Positions 13,366 through 20,194 of a DNA stretch of 33,174 bases are shown piece after piece (position 1 is the stretch's first letter; every line of letters begins with the position of its first letter). Source of the DNA: Leclercia adecarboxylata. GTDB taxonomy: Bacteria > Pseudomonadota > Gammaproteobacteria > Enterobacterales > Enterobacteriaceae. The position numbers were made by a program, and so were the translations under genes. The stretch covers positions 1 to 33,174 of the forward strand of contig DERO01000037.1 of the NCBI GenBank assembly GCA_002360945.1, written 5' to 3'. The notes under the pieces were generated by a model, which made no database searches, was not told where the DNA came from, and worked only from the letters and a program-made list of their open reading frames with translations.

Positions 13366-14152
13366 ATCCCGCCAGCACCGTTCTCATCAGCAGTGAATCC
13401 AGCAAGGCTATTTTGCCATCCCGGCTGTCCGGCAGCGTGGGCGGGTTTTCGCCCCGTTCCAGTTCATGCTGAATGAAAGCATGCAACAAGGGGCGTCTGG
13501 GGCCGTACTGCGCTTCTCCCGCACGCTGTTTTATCCCCAGCAGGGCATCGATCTCCTGACGTAACGGCGCATTAAGATCGCTTCCCGCCAGCAGCTCGGC
13601 AAAACGCATCGGTGGTATACCTTTTCCGGCCTCCACCCAGCGCACCGCGAGCAGCGGCCGCAGGACGTAAAAGTATTTCTTCAGCCGCACCTCCTCGCCC
13701 TGTAAATAACCGCGGAAGTTTTTGCGCGCCATAGAGTAGTAGTGCCAACGCGCACGGACCGGGGAAAACCAGGCGGGCACCTGCGCGCGTAGTTCCGCTA
13801 TCACCGTTTCGCTCTGCTGATAGACTACTGGCGAATCCAGCCACTCGATAAGCGTAGGGTTGGCCGCTTTCAGCAAGCCAAGCGCCTTGCGCCACTCCCA
13901 GCCGCTCACGTCCAGCTCGTCGTCTATCGGCAGTTCGATCACGTCCCGCTGCGGCTCTACGCGCAAATACCAGTCAGGTTTATGCACATACAGGAAGCGC
14001 ACATCATAATCGCTGTCCGGTGACGCAAAGCCCCAGCCCCGGCTGCCCGATTCACAGGCGTAGAGCACGGTCACATTGTATCGTTGTTCTATTTCGTTGA
14101 GTTGCTGCCGCACGCGCTCGCGCATGGCGGTATCTACACCGTTATCAACCAT
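13364..14152 (-). CDS. rlaP: RlaP-type nucleotidyltransferase (RtcB-linked, DNA polymerase beta superfamily)
   Basis: A predicted nucleotidyltransferase of the family named for its link to RtcB RNA ligases (Pfam RlaP, RNA repair pathway polymerase-beta family). The biochemical activity is, to my knowledge, not established; adding or priming nucleotides at RNA ends before ligation is a proposal. I choose the start at 14152, 5 bases after the rtcB stop and preceded by AAAGGA; a start 7 codons earlier would overlap rtcB. The 262-residue protein has the superfamily signature GSRGWGFASPDSDYD at 36-50, with metal-binding Asp48 and Asp50. Acidic residues at 78-81 (DDELD) probably hold the third. A C-terminal helical part follows (KNFRGYLQGEEVRLKKYFY). 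It is cotranscribed with rtcB. Confidence 0.82.
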   Translation of the reverse strand: MVDNGVDTAMRERVRQQLNEIEQRYNVTVLYACESGSRGWGFASPDSDYDVRFLYVHKPDWYLRVEPQRDVIELPIDDELDVSGWEWRKALGLLKAANPTLIEWLDSPVVYQQSETVIAELRAQVPAWFSPVRARWHYYSMARKNFRGYLQGEEVRLKKYFYVLRPLLAVRWVEAGKGIPPMRFAELLAGSDLNAPLRQEIDALLGIKQRAGEAQYGPRRPLLHAFIQHELERGENPPTLPDSRDGKIALLDSLLMRTVLAG

Positions 14153-14157
14153 CTGCT

Positions 14158-15384
14158 TTATCCTTTTACACATACCACCTGGCGCAACGTATGGACGATT
14201 TCGACCAGGGATGCTTGCGCCGCCATGACGGCATCGATGTCTTTATAGGCCATCGGGATCTCGTCGATGACCTCGTTGTCTTTTCTGCACTCGACGTGGG
14301 CCGTGGCGCGGATCTGATCGGCAACGGTGAAGCGTTTTTTGGCCGCCGTGCGGCTCATCACCCGCCCTGCCCCATGGCTGCAGGAGCAGAAGCTCTCTTC
14401 ATTGCCCAAGCCGCGCACGATAAAGCTCTTCGCCCCCATCGAGCCGGGGATAATCCCCATCTCGCCCTTCTGCGCCGACACCGCCCCTTTGCGGGTCACC
14501 AGCACCTCTTCACCAAAATGACGCTCTTTCTGTACGTAGTTGTGATGGCAATTCACCGCCTCCTGCTGGGTGAGGAAAGGCTTTGGCACAATGCGCGACA
14601 GCGCGGCCAGCACCCGCGACATCATCACCTCGCGGTTATGGCGGGCAAAATCCTGCGCCCACTCTACGGCTTCGATGTAGTCGTTATAGTGCCGGCTCCC
14701 CTCCTGGAAATAGGCCAGATTTCTGTCCGGCAGGTTGGCAATGTGCTGCTGCATATCTTTCTGCGCCAGGGTGATAAATACGTTGCCAATCGCATTGCCT
14801 ACGCCACGCGAGCCGCTGTGCAGCATGACCCACACGCGCTGCTGCTCGTCCAGGCAGATCTCGATAAAGTGGTTCCCGGTGCCCAGCGTCCCCAGATGCT
14901 GATGGTTATTGGTTTTCAACAGTTGCGGATATTTGTCCGTCAGCCGTTTAAAGCGCGGCGCCAGCTGACGCCAGTGGTTATCCACTTCATCCGGCGCCTT
15001 TTCCCACGCCCCTTTGTCGCGGCGGGAGCGGGTGTTGGTGCGCCCGTGCGGCACCGCCTGTTCAATGGCGCTGCGCAGCCCGTGGAGGTTATCGGGCAGA
15101 TCGCCTGCCAGCAGCGACGTGCGCACGGCGATCATCCCGCAGCCGATATCCACCCCCACCGCCGCCGGAATAATGGCCCCTTTGGTGGGGATCACGCTGC
15201 CAATGGTGGACCCTTTTCCGAGATGCACATCCGGCATCACCGCCAGATGTTTAAAAATAAACGGCATCTTCGCGGTATTCAGCAGCTGCTCGCGCGCCTC
15301 TGGCTCAACGGGTACCCCGTGTGTCCACATTTTTACCGGTGCGCTGTGTTGCGCCGTTACCACATCAAAATCATTCTGTTTCAT
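14158..15384 (-). CDS. rtcB: RNA-splicing ligase RtcB
   Basis: GTP-dependent RNA ligase that joins a 3'-phosphate or 2',3'-cyclic-phosphate end to a 5'-OH end, repairing tRNA or rRNA cut by ribotoxins. The 408 residues equal E. coli RtcB. Mn-binding and catalytic residues are all present: DVHLGKG at 52-58, Asp79 and Cys82 in VDIGCG, His172 in GTGNHF, His189 in LHSGSRG, His280/281 in NCHHNY. The guanylylated His337 is in SCSHGAGR. The start has TGAGGG upstream and lies about 28 bases after the predicted sigma-54 start site. In E. coli rtcB is followed by rtcA (RNA 3'-phosphate cyclase); here rlaP follows instead. Confidence 0.97.
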   Translation of the reverse strand: MKQNDFDVVTAQHSAPVKMWTHGVPVEPEAREQLLNTAKMPFIFKHLAVMPDVHLGKGSTIGSVIPTKGAIIPAAVGVDIGCGMIAVRTSLLAGDLPDNLHGLRSAIEQAVPHGRTNTRSRRDKGAWEKAPDEVDNHWRQLAPRFKRLTDKYPQLLKTNNHQHLGTLGTGNHFIEICLDEQQRVWVMLHSGSRGVGNAIGNVFITLAQKDMQQHIANLPDRNLAYFQEGSRHYNDYIEAVEWAQDFARHNREVMMSRVLAALSRIVPKPFLTQQEAVNCHHNYVQKERHFGEEVLVTRKGAVSAQKGEMGIIPGSMGAKSFIVRGLGNEESFCSCSHGAGRVMSRTAAKKRFTVADQIRATAHVECRKDNEVIDEIPMAYKDIDAVMAAQASLVEIVHTLRQVVCVKG

Positions 15385-15422
15385 GGTGCTGACCCTCAGG
15401 GCTGTCTGTTACTGAGAAGTAT

Positions 15423-15438
15423 TGCCAGAAGCGTGCCA
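15423..15438 (-). promoter_or_regulatory. Sigma-54 promoter of rtcB-rlaP
   Basis: The minus strand reads TGGCACG-N4-TGGCA. The invariant GG (-24) and GC (-12) are separated by exactly ten bases, with one mismatch to the TTGCA box. Transcription would begin near 15412, shortly before the rtcB Shine-Dalgarno. RtcR is a sigma-54 activator encoded next door, so this fits well. Confidence 0.85.
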
Positions 15439-15465
15439 GAATATTTATCCGCCACAAATAAAACA

Positions 15466-15478
15466 TATCTTTTTGATT
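15466..15478 (-). promoter_or_regulatory. Candidate IHF site between rtcR and the rtcB promoter
   Basis: The minus strand AATCAA-N4-ATA fits WATCARNNNNTTR with one mismatch, in an AT-rich stretch about 30-40 bases upstream of the -24 element. DNA bending by IHF is common at sigma-54 promoters. The motif is short and could occur by chance. Confidence 0.35.
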
Positions 15479-15512
15479 GCATTGAATTTAATTAACATTC
15501 CTTCTTCAGTTA

Positions 15513-15561
15513 TTGCTTAACCTGCAGAATATTTTTATCTTTTAGTATTGGTTTTTATCTT
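15513..15561 (+). promoter_or_regulatory. Candidate rtcR promoter and tandem repeat (possible RtcR binding site)
   Basis: TTGCTT (15513-15518), a 17-base spacer and TATCTT (15536-15541) could form a sigma-70 promoter for rtcR. The 10-base sequence TTTTTATCTT occurs at 15532-15541 and again at 15552-15561, two helical turns apart. CCTGCA and TGCAGG flank the pair. This arrangement could be the upstream activator site for RtcR, which would also let RtcR repress its own gene. This is inference from position and symmetry only. Confidence 0.35.
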
Positions 15562-15572
15562 GCAGGATAAAC

Positions 15573-17147
15573 ATGAAAAAGCGGCGCGTGGTTATTGGTG
15601 TACTGGGCACGGTGATGGACAAACGCGGCAAGCGTGCCAACCGCTTACGCAAATGGCGCCCAACGGTCGCGCTTTGCCAGCAGCCCGATCTCCCCGTCGA
15701 CAGGCTTGAGCTCCTCCACCAGCCCCAGGATCAGGGGATGGCAGAACAGATAACGGAAGATATCAGGCTGCTTTCACCCCATACCACCGTGCGCCCGTGT
15801 CCCGTCACCATTGCCGATCCCTGGGATTTTGAAGAGGTCTACGCCGCGTTCCTCGACTTCGCCACCCACTATAAGTTTGACACCGAGCATGAAGAGTACC
15901 TGGTGCATATCACCACCGGCACCCACGTGGCGCAGATCTGCTGGTTTTTGCTGACCGAAGCGCGGTATCTCCCCGCCAGCCTGATCCAGACCGGCCCCGC
16001 CAGCAGGGATGCGCCGGAAGAGGCCGTACCCGTCGGACGTTACTCAATCATCGACCTGGATTTAAGCCGCTATGCCACGCTGACCAGCCGCTTTCAGCGT
16101 GAACAGCAGGAGTCCATTTCGTTCCTCAAAGCCGGGATTGATACCCGCAATGCCACCTTTAACGCCCTGATCGATCAGATTGAGCGTGTGGCACTGCGCT
16201 CAACTGCCCCGGTGTTACTGACTGGCCCAACGGGGGCCGGGAAATCCTTCCTCGCGAATCGTATCTACCAGCTTAAGCAATCCCGCCATCAGCTGACAGG
16301 CAGGCTGGTGGCGGTAAACTGCGCCACGCTACGGGGTGATAATGCCATGTCGACCCTGTTCGGCCATGTCAAAGGGGCCTTTACCGGGGCAGCCGCGGCG
16401 CGCGCCGGGCTGCTGCGTGAGGCCGACGGCGGCGTGCTGTTTTTAGATGAGATCGCCGAGCTGGGCCTCGACGAACAAGCCATGCTGTTGAAAGCTATCG
16501 AAGAAAAAACCTTTTTCCCGTTTGGTTCCGATAAAGAGGTCAGGAGCGATTTTCAGCTGATTGCCGGCACGCACCGGGATATGCGTCAGTGGGTGGCGGA
16601 AGGCCGTTTTCGTGAGGATCTCTACGCCCGCATCAATATGTGGAGTTTTGCCCTGCCCGGCCTGGCGCAGCGCCGGGAGGATATCGCCCCTAACGTGGAG
16701 TACGAACTGCAGCGCTTTGCGGCCGAAGCGCAATCTCAGGTTCGCTTCGATAAAGAGGGGCGCGAGCGCTATCTGCGTTTTGCTGACTCACCTCAGGCGT
16801 TATGGCGGGGTAACTTTCGAGAACTGGGCTCTTCTGTGGCACGAATGGCTACCCTTGCCGAGCAGGGGCGCATCACCTTAGCGCTTGTTGAGGAAGAGAT
16901 CGCCAGGCTGCAGGAGAGCTGGCAAACCGCCACGCCATCAGCGGCGATGGAACTCGATCTCTTCGACCAGCGACAGCTGGAAACCGTGCTGGAGGTGTGC
17001 CGTCGTAGCGCCTCATTATCCGAGGCCGGTCGGGAACTCTTTGCGGTCTCCCGGATGAAAAAGGTCAACCCTAACGATGCCGACCGTCTGCGCAAATATC
17101 TCGCCCGCTTTGGGCTGAGTTGGGAAAGCCTTCACCCGGGATCATGA
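15573..17147 (+). CDS. rtcR: Sigma-54-dependent activator of RNA repair genes, RtcR
   Basis: Cytosolic enhancer-binding protein that senses RNA damage and turns on the rtc genes. The 524 residues are close to E. coli RtcR (532). The N-terminal RtcR-type CARF (CRISPR-associated Rossmann fold) domain spans about residues 1-180, with HITTGTHVAQ at 112-121 in the ligand-binding part. The AAA+ domain has Walker A GPTGAGKS at 218-225, the sigma-54 contact loop GAFTGA at 268-273 and Walker B VLFLDE at 288-293. A short C-terminal DNA-binding segment follows (about 470-520). GCAGGAT precedes the start. It is divergent from rtcB with 188 bases between them. Confidence 0.96.
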   Translation: MKKRRVVIGVLGTVMDKRGKRANRLRKWRPTVALCQQPDLPVDRLELLHQPQDQGMAEQITEDIRLLSPHTTVRPCPVTIADPWDFEEVYAAFLDFATHYKFDTEHEEYLVHITTGTHVAQICWFLLTEARYLPASLIQTGPASRDAPEEAVPVGRYSIIDLDLSRYATLTSRFQREQQESISFLKAGIDTRNATFNALIDQIERVALRSTAPVLLTGPTGAGKSFLANRIYQLKQSRHQLTGRLVAVNCATLRGDNAMSTLFGHVKGAFTGAAAARAGLLREADGGVLFLDEIAELGLDEQAMLLKAIEEKTFFPFGSDKEVRSDFQLIAGTHRDMRQWVAEGRFREDLYARINMWSFALPGLAQRREDIAPNVEYELQRFAAEAQSQVRFDKEGRERYLRFADSPQALWRGNFRELGSSVARMATLAEQGRITLALVEEEIARLQESWQTATPSAAMELDLFDQRQLETVLEVCRRSASLSEAGRELFAVSRMKKVNPNDADRLRKYLARFGLSWESLHPGS

Positions 17148-17195
17148 AGAAAATTTGGTTGAACAAAATTCATTAGCAGGATAAACACTATCTCT

Positions 17196-17222
17196 AAGCC
17201 GGGCTCGAACCCGGCTTTTTTT
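17196..17222 (+). terminator. Intrinsic terminator after rtcR
   Basis: AAGCCGGG, CTCGAA, CCCGGCTT (17196-17217), followed by a T run. It separates rtcR from panS. Confidence 0.9.
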
Positions 17223-17259
17223 ATAACTACATGACACAACACAATCGCAAGGAATCCGT

Positions 17260-18204
17260 ATGTTATCCGCCATCACCCGGCTGTTCCCATTATGGGCGCT
17301 GCTGCTCTCTGTTCTCGCGTATTACACGCCATCCACCTTTACCGCTATCGGCCCGTGGGTCACCACGCTGCTAATGCTGATCATGTTCGGCATGGGCGTG
17401 CACCTGAAAGTCGATGATTTTAAACGCGTACTGTCACGCCCGGCCCCGGTCGCGGCGGGTATTTTCCTGCACTACCTGGTGATGCCGCTGGCGGCATGGG
17501 CGCTGGCTATCGCCTTTAAAATGCCGCCGGATCTCTCCGCCGGGATGGTGCTGGTAGGCAGCGTGGCCAGCGGTACGGCCTCCAACGTGATGATCTATCT
17601 GGCGAAAGGCGATGTGGCGCTGTCGGTGACCATCTCCTCCGTCTCCACCCTGGTGGGCGTGGTAGCAACCCCGCTGCTGACGCGTCTGTACGTGGATGCC
17701 CACATTCAGGTGGATGTCATGGGAATGCTGCTGAGCATTCTGCAGATCGTGGTGATCCCGATTGCGCTGGGGCTGATTATCCACCACCTGTTCCCGCGGC
17801 TGGTGAAAGCCGTGGAGCCGTATCTGCCGGCGTTTTCGATGATCTGTATTCTGGCCATTATCAGCGCCGTGGTGGCCGGTTCTGCGGCGCATATCGCCTC
17901 GGTTGGTTTTGTGGTGATTATCGCGGTGGTGCTGCATAACACCATCGGCCTGCTGGGCGGTTACTGGGGCGGGAAGCTGTTCGGCTTTGACGAATCCACC
18001 TGCCGCACGCTGGCGATTGAAGTGGGGATGCAGAACTCCGGCCTGGCCGCTGCGCTCGGCAAAATCTACTTCTCGCCGCTGGCGGCACTGCCGGGCGCGC
18101 TGTTCTCGGTCTGGCATAACCTGTCCGGCTCGCTGCTGGCGGGTTACTGGTCGGGTAAGCCGATCGATGAACAAAAGAAACGCGATGTGGTGAAGGAAGG
18201 TTAA
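17260..18204 (+). CDS. panS: Pantoate/ketopantoate transporter PanS (bile acid:sodium symporter family)
   Basis: Multi-pass inner-membrane protein of the BASS (SBF) family. In Salmonella a member called PanS was shown to take up ketopantoate, a coenzyme A precursor; I assign this name from overall resemblance. The 314 residues form about nine hydrophobic segments. Family-typical stretches are [16 protein letters not shown] (residues 39-54), [19 protein letters not shown] (about 101-119) and [15 protein letters not shown] (about 253-267). A basic, hydrophilic tail follows ([12 protein letters not shown]). It starts after AAGGAATCC and stands alone between the rtcR terminator and yjbD. Substrate specificity is not certain from sequence. 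Confidence 0.82.
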   Translation: MLSAITRLFPLWALLLSVLAYYTPSTFTAIGPWVTTLLMLIMFGMGVHLKVDDFKRVLSRPAPVAAGIFLHYLVMPLAAWALAIAFKMPPDLSAGMVLVGSVASGTASNVMIYLAKGDVALSVTISSVSTLVGVVATPLLTRLYVDAHIQVDVMGMLLSILQIVVIPIALGLIIHHLFPRLVKAVEPYLPAFSMICILAIISAVVAGSAAHIASVGFVVIIAVVLHNTIGLLGGYWGGKLFGFDESTCRTLAIEVGMQNSGLAAALGKIYFSPLAALPGALFSVWHNLSGSLLAGYWSGKPIDEQKKRDVVKEG

Positions 18205-18237
18205 TTCAGCTTCGCGACAGCGAAGGCATGCTTTACA

Positions 18238-18265
18238 CTGAAGCCTCTCTCACAGGAGGCTTCAG
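18238..18265 (+). promoter_or_regulatory. Hairpin that encloses the yjbD ribosome binding site
   Basis: A perfect 10-bp inverted repeat, CTGAAGCCTC (18238-18247) and GAGGCTTCAG (18256-18265), with an 8-base loop. The Shine-Dalgarno AGGAGG (18254-18259) lies mostly in the 3' arm, and the ATG is only three bases away. Folded mRNA would hide the site, so translation of yjbD may be low or regulated. Confidence 0.7.
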
Positions 18266-18267
18266 CT

Positions 18268-18540
18268 ATGTCCACACCGAGATTGACCCAGAAAGAGATG
18301 ACGGAGAGCGAGCAGCGCGAACTGAAAACCCTGCTCGATCGCGCCCGTATCGCCCATGGCCGACTGCTGACCAACGCCGAAACCAATCACGTTAAAAAAG
18401 AGTACATCGACAAACTGATGGCGCAGCGTGAACTGGATGCCAAAAAAGCCCGCAAGCTTAAAAAAGAGCAGGCTTATAAAGTGGATAAAGAGGCGACATT
18501 CTCCTGGTCGGCAAATACCCCAACCCGTGGAAGGCGCTAA
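18268..18540 (+). CDS. yjbD: DUF3811 family protein YjbD
   Basis: Conserved small enterobacterial protein of unknown function. The 90 residues are very hydrophilic and rich in Lys, Arg and Glu. A long helical, coiled-coil-like stretch runs from MTESEQRELKTLLDRARIAHG to AQRELDAKKARKLKKEQ, and no membrane or signal segment is seen. It matches what I recall of E. coli YjbD in sequence and in place, next to rluF. AGGAGG lies 8 bases before the ATG but is inside a strong hairpin. Its stop abuts the rluF stop with no spacing. Confidence 0.9.
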   Translation: MSTPRLTQKEMTESEQRELKTLLDRARIAHGRLLTNAETNHVKKEYIDKLMAQRELDAKKARKLKKEQAYKVDKEATFSWSANTPTRGRR

Positions 18541-18558
18541 TCAGCGCCCTTTCTTTTT
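18533..18558 (+). terminator. Terminator at the yjbD-rluF junction
   Basis: GGCGCT, AATC, AGCGCC (18533-18548), then CTTTCTTTTT. The hairpin is built from the last codons and stops of both convergent genes, so the yjbD terminator lies inside the rluF reading frame. Confidence 0.7.
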
Positions 18559-19416
18559 GCGCCCTGGCTGGGTAAAGCGTTTCCCGTTCCCGGCCGGTTT
18601 GGCTTTACTTTTCTCTTCCGCCTGCGGGGCTTTGACCACCGGGCGTTTAATGCCCTGGGTTTTCGGTTTTGCCTTCGCTTTCGGCTTGGCTTCGGAGGAG
18701 GAGTTCTCGATCAGCCTGAACAGCTCAATCAGTTCATCGCCGGTCAGATCGCGCCACTCGCCCAGCGGAATGCCGGAGAGGCTGACGTTCATGATGCGGG
18801 TACGTTCCAGCTTCGTCACTTCAAAGCCAAAATGTTCGCACATGCGGCGGATCTGGCGGTTTAGGCCCTGAACCAGGGTGATACGGAACGCGAACGGCGC
18901 CTCTTTCTTCACCTTGCACTTTTTCGTCACCGTGCCGAGGATCGGCACGCCCGCCCCCATCCCACGAATGAACTCGTCCGTCACCGGCTTGTTGACCGTG
19001 ACGATGTACTCTTTCTCGTGGTCGTTACCGGCACGCAGGATCTTGTTCACCAGATCGCCGTGGTTGGTGAGGAAAATTAAACCCTGGGAGTCTTTATCAA
19101 GACGGCCAATCGGGAAGATACGGCTGCTGTGGTTGACGAAATCAACGATGTTGTCGCGCTCGCCATCTTCTGTGGTACTGACAATGCCAACCGGTTTATT
19201 CAGCGCGATAAACACCAGGTCTTCTTCGTCCCGGGGCTCGATCAGTTGACCATTTACTTTGACCACGTCGCCAGGGGCTACCTGATCGCCAATAGTGGCG
19301 CGTTTACCATTGATAAACACGTTGCCCTGTTCGATATAACGGTCAGCCTCGCGACGCGAGCAGATCCCGCTCTCGCTAATGTATTTGTTTAATCGGGTGG
19401 ATTGAGTTGGCAGCAT
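18541..19416 (-). CDS. rluF: 23S rRNA pseudouridine(2604) synthase RluF
   Basis: Converts U2604 of 23S rRNA (and in E. coli a tRNA-Tyr uridine) to pseudouridine. The 291 residues match E. coli RluF (290). An N-terminal S4 RNA-binding domain (about residues 7-65, [20 protein letters not shown]) precedes the catalytic domain. The catalytic aspartate is Asp107 in the motif [31 protein letters not shown] is the family C-terminal motif. The last 55 residues are a Lys/Pro/Ala-rich tail ending QPGRKKKGR, probably disordered and RNA-binding. CAGGAG precedes the ATG. It converges exactly with yjbD. Confidence 0.96.
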   Translation of the reverse strand: MLPTQSTRLNKYISESGICSRREADRYIEQGNVFINGKRATIGDQVAPGDVVKVNGQLIEPRDEEDLVFIALNKPVGIVSTTEDGERDNIVDFVNHSSRIFPIGRLDKDSQGLIFLTNHGDLVNKILRAGNDHEKEYIVTVNKPVTDEFIRGMGAGVPILGTVTKKCKVKKEAPFAFRITLVQGLNRQIRRMCEHFGFEVTKLERTRIMNVSLSGIPLGEWRDLTGDELIELFRLIENSSSEAKPKAKAKPKTQGIKRPVVKAPQAEEKSKAKPAGNGKRFTQPGRKKKGR

Positions 19417-19554
19417 AATTTCTCCTGTAGAGGCGAAATATACCTTAGGTTTGGGCTGGTAAAAAGTTAAGTACCAAGAAATACGAGACGTATTCAGAAT
19501 CGCCGATATCCCCCTTTACTTGCCCGCTATCGCCCCCTAATTTTTCTCGTCCAC

Positions 19555-19585
19555 TTGTTAATCCGTATTGTAGTTTATAAAATAC
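19555..19585 (+). promoter_or_regulatory. Candidate promoter and operator of the toxin-antitoxin pair
   Basis: TTGTTA (19555-19560), a 17-base spacer and TAAAAT (19578-19583) resemble a sigma-70 promoter. GTATT (19565-19569) and AATAC (19581-19585) form an inverted repeat overlapping the -10 box, a fitting place for autorepression by the antitoxin. Transcription would start near 19590, giving almost no leader before the toxin gene. Confidence 0.5.
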
Positions 19586-19596
19586 AGGGAGGTATG

Positions 19597-19914
19597 ATGA
19601 AGGAGGTTGTCCAGACAGAAGTCTTTCGGCGCTGGCAAAATAGCATTAAGGACAGACGTGTAAACACGCTGATCGCGACCCGGCTTTTTCGCCTGTCACA
19701 GGGTTTAGCGGGTGATGTGAAACCTGTCGGTGAAGGTATCAGCGAGCTTCGGATTCAGTATGGTCCTGGCTATCGGCTCTACTATCAACAGCGAGGGGAT
19801 ATCCTCATTATCCTGCTCTGTGGTGGTGATAAAAGCAGCCAAAAAAAAGATATAGAGATGGCTAAAATCCTCGCCAGATCGCTCGACCATCAGGAGATCA
19901 TTTGCGATGAATAA
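19597..19914 (+). CDS. Type II toxin, RelE/HigB-like (HI1419 addiction-module killer family)
   Basis: Predicted toxin with the RelE/ParE fold, of the Gp49-like/HI1419 family; related toxins cleave mRNA on the ribosome, but activity here is untested. I choose the ATG at 19597 (MKEVVQTEVFRRW), 4 bases after GGAGG; the ATG just before it lacks spacing. That gives 105 residues. Family features are WxNSIKDRRVNTLIATRLFRL, VKPVGEGISELRIQYGPGYR (about 42-61), a hydrophobic strand DILIILLCGGDK and a basic stretch SSQKKDIEMAKIL. It overlaps the antitoxin gene by 8 bases. The DNA looks less GC-rich than the flanking genes, hinting at transfer. E. coli has pepE between rluF and yjbB. Confidence 0.88.
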   Translation: MKEVVQTEVFRRWQNSIKDRRVNTLIATRLFRLSQGLAGDVKPVGEGISELRIQYGPGYRLYYQQRGDILIILLCGGDKSSQKKDIEMAKILARSLDHQEIICDE

Positions 19915-20194
19915 ATTGACCCACTACGATCCTGCCAGCGCGCTCATTAATGATGAGGAAATAGCCGTATTCATGGCCGATGCGCTGGAAACGGGTGATG
20001 CGGCCTATATAGCGCAAGCCCTTGGGGTAGTTGCCCGCGCCAAAGGCATGACGCAGATTGCGGCCCAGACAGGGCTTTCGCGCGAACAGCTTTATCGCTC
20101 GTTCAGTGAGAAAGGTAACCCAACCCTTAAAACCACCCTGGCAGTGATGAAAGCATTGGGCCTTGGGTTAGCCATTAAAAACGCAACAGATTAA
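19907..20194 (+). CDS. Type II antitoxin, HI1420-type helix-turn-helix protein
   Basis: Predicted antitoxin that neutralises the preceding toxin and represses the pair. The 95-residue protein begins with the family's typical YDPASALINDEEIAVFMADA-like segment. An Xre-like helix-turn-helix is seen at about residues 49-75 (MTQIAAQTGLSREQLYRSFS). It ends in a family-typical KTTLAVMKALGLGLAI. The toxin-first order is the usual one for HI1419/HI1420 pairs. The start ATG lies inside the toxin's last codons (ATGAATAA), suggesting coupled translation. Its stop shares four bases with the stop of yjbB on the other strand. Confidence 0.9.
   Translation: MNKLTHYDPASALINDEEIAVFMADALETGDAAYIAQALGVVARAKGMTQIAAQTGLSREQLYRSFSEKGNPTLKTTLAVMKALGLGLAIKNATD

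Noticed and set aside
14191..15495. A 434-codon frame antisense to rtcB
   Set aside because: Shadow of rtcB, whose catalytic residues are all intact in the other strand.
13364..17147. CRISPR-type system suggested by the CARF domain of RtcR
   Set aside because: No repeat array or cas gene is present. RtcR proteins carry CARF domains as part of RNA-repair control.
17196..17217. tRNA T-arm-like GGCTCGAACC as part of a tRNA gene or fragment
   Set aside because: No acceptor, D or anticodon arms are near; the symmetry and T run are fully explained by an intrinsic terminator.
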